Shown here in pieces: positions 51,085 to 51,486 of a stretch of 51,486 nt of DNA; position 1 is the first letter of the stretch, and each line of letters starts with the position of its first letter. The stretch spans positions 1 to 51,486 of the forward strand of contig JBCCGI010000060.1 in the NCBI GenBank assembly GCA_039029355.1, written 5' to 3'. The stretch comes from JBCCGI01 sp039029355. GTDB lineage: Bacteria; Planctomycetota; UBA1135; GCA-002686595. A program made the position numbers and the translations under genes. The notes under the pieces were generated by a model that saw nothing but the letters and a program-made list of their open reading frames with translations, had not been told where the DNA came from and did not search any database.

Positions 51085-51270
51085 GGGGGCGGGTTGGGGC
51101 GCGCTGGCTGGTCGGGGCGGTGCCTTAGGTGGGGGGCTGCAGGGCTGAGCTAGGGATCGCCCTGTGCTCCCGGTGTCGCGTGGCGCCGGGCCGGGGGTGC
51201 GTCGATGCCGGGGGCGGCGTGGCGTGGGCTTTGCTCTTCGGGAGGAGAGCGCTCTTTCTACCGGCCTTGG
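51085..51270. other. Non-coding spacer before terminal repeats
   Basis: The spacer is G-rich on the plus strand and contains no coding frame with family resemblance and no clear terminator for the oxidoreductase gene. It leads directly into the tandem repeat. Confidence 0.35.
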
Positions 51271-51486
51271 GATCTCCGCCGAATCGAGTGGCCCGGGCCG
51301 TTCCGGCCTCTTCGCCGAATCGAGTGGCCCCGGGGGCGTTCCGGCCATCTTCGCCGAATCAAGTGGCCCGAGGGGCGTGCCGGCTATCTTCGCGGAATCA
51401 GGTGGCTCTAGGGGCGCGCGGCATCTTCGCCGAAGCGAGTGGCCCGAGGGGCGTGCCGGCGATCTTCGCCGAATCAAGTGGCCCGA
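51271..51486. repeat. Degenerate ~39-bp tandem repeat, runs off right edge
   Basis: About six head-to-tail units share the core GCCGAATCRAGTGGCCC, followed by a variable GGGGCGTKCCGGC stretch. Unit starts are near 51271, 51309, 51348, 51387, 51424 and 51463, giving spacings of 38, 39, 39, 37 and 39 bases; the last unit is cut by the window end. There is no unique spacer between units, so it is not a CRISPR array. It could be a minisatellite, a protein-binding array or a repetitive element. Confidence 0.8.

Noticed and set aside
51205..51411. A repeat-containing coding sequence with LRRIEWP-type units
   Set aside because: Units of 37 and 38 bases break the frame, and the translation ends within the array; the opposite strand also loses its repeat register.
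51271..51486. CRISPR array
   Set aside because: Units follow each other without unique spacers, and no cas genes are present.

Overview
The window is one uniformly GC-rich stretch of bacterial chromosome, except for about 200 AT-richer bases at its left edge. Several traits point to a Planctomycetota-like bacterium: large secreted proteins built from choice-of-anchor-D, malectin, IPT, Kelch and FG-GAP modules; paired glucose/sorbosone dehydrogenase-type propellers; a giant Ser/Thr kinase with a WD40 region next to an ECF sigma factor; and many start codons without a clear Shine-Dalgarno. This assignment is inference; no rRNA or other phylogenetic marker is present. I found no tRNA, rRNA, IS element, phage or CRISPR array.

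Layout. 0.1-3.5 kb: a 5'-truncated GCS2-like/CBS protein, a zinc carboxypeptidase/deacylase and a PlsC acyltransferase, overlapping like an operon. 3.7-9.8 kb: a 1542-residue secreted multidomain protein converging on a GT39-type glycosyltransferase. 10-11.5 kb: an ECF sigma factor overlapping a FecR-domain membrane protein. 11.7-17.1 kb: two paralogous secreted sugar-dehydrogenase propellers flanking a divergent RTX-like secreted protein. 17.4-23.3 kb: a YjbQ/UPF0047 protein, an OPT-family transporter, a membrane protein with three RpoC-like repeats, and a secreted protein that may have a BPI/TULIP fold. 23.3-27.5 kb: malate synthase, isocitrate lyase and an alanine/serine-glyoxylate aminotransferase on the minus strand, a glyoxylate module. 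27.6-35 kb: a PlsC-like protein divergent from an operon of a fused ABC transporter, a PDZ lipoprotein and two FG-GAP proteins. 35-42.6 kb: a block with less extreme base composition holding the kinase, a small Cys-containing protein and a sigma factor, with a divergent metzincin protease carrying a seven-repeat FG-GAP propeller. 42.6-49.6 kb: a six-gene minus-strand operon described below. 49.9-51.1 kb: a Gfo/Idh/MocA oxidoreductase, followed by a degenerate 39-bp tandem repeat running off the right edge.

The most interesting system is the 42.6-49.6 kb operon: acyl-CoA-dehydrogenase-like flavoenzyme, MBOAT acyltransferase, carrier protein, adenylating ligase, membrane-anchored SGNH protein and SSF symporter. 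The ligase pocket reads D-L-F-Y-L-A-L-V-C-K, which differs at one position from the code I remember for stand-alone L-proline:carrier-protein ligases of the PltF/RedM/CloN4 type. Ligase, carrier and flavin dehydrogenase are together the established three-protein route from proline to carrier-bound pyrrole-2-carboxylate. Coupled here to an MBOAT/SGNH export-acylation pair and a possible Na+/proline symporter, the operon could place a prolyl or pyrrolyl acyl group on an extracellular or envelope polymer. The enzyme families are read from sequence. The substrate, the product and the acceptor are inference.
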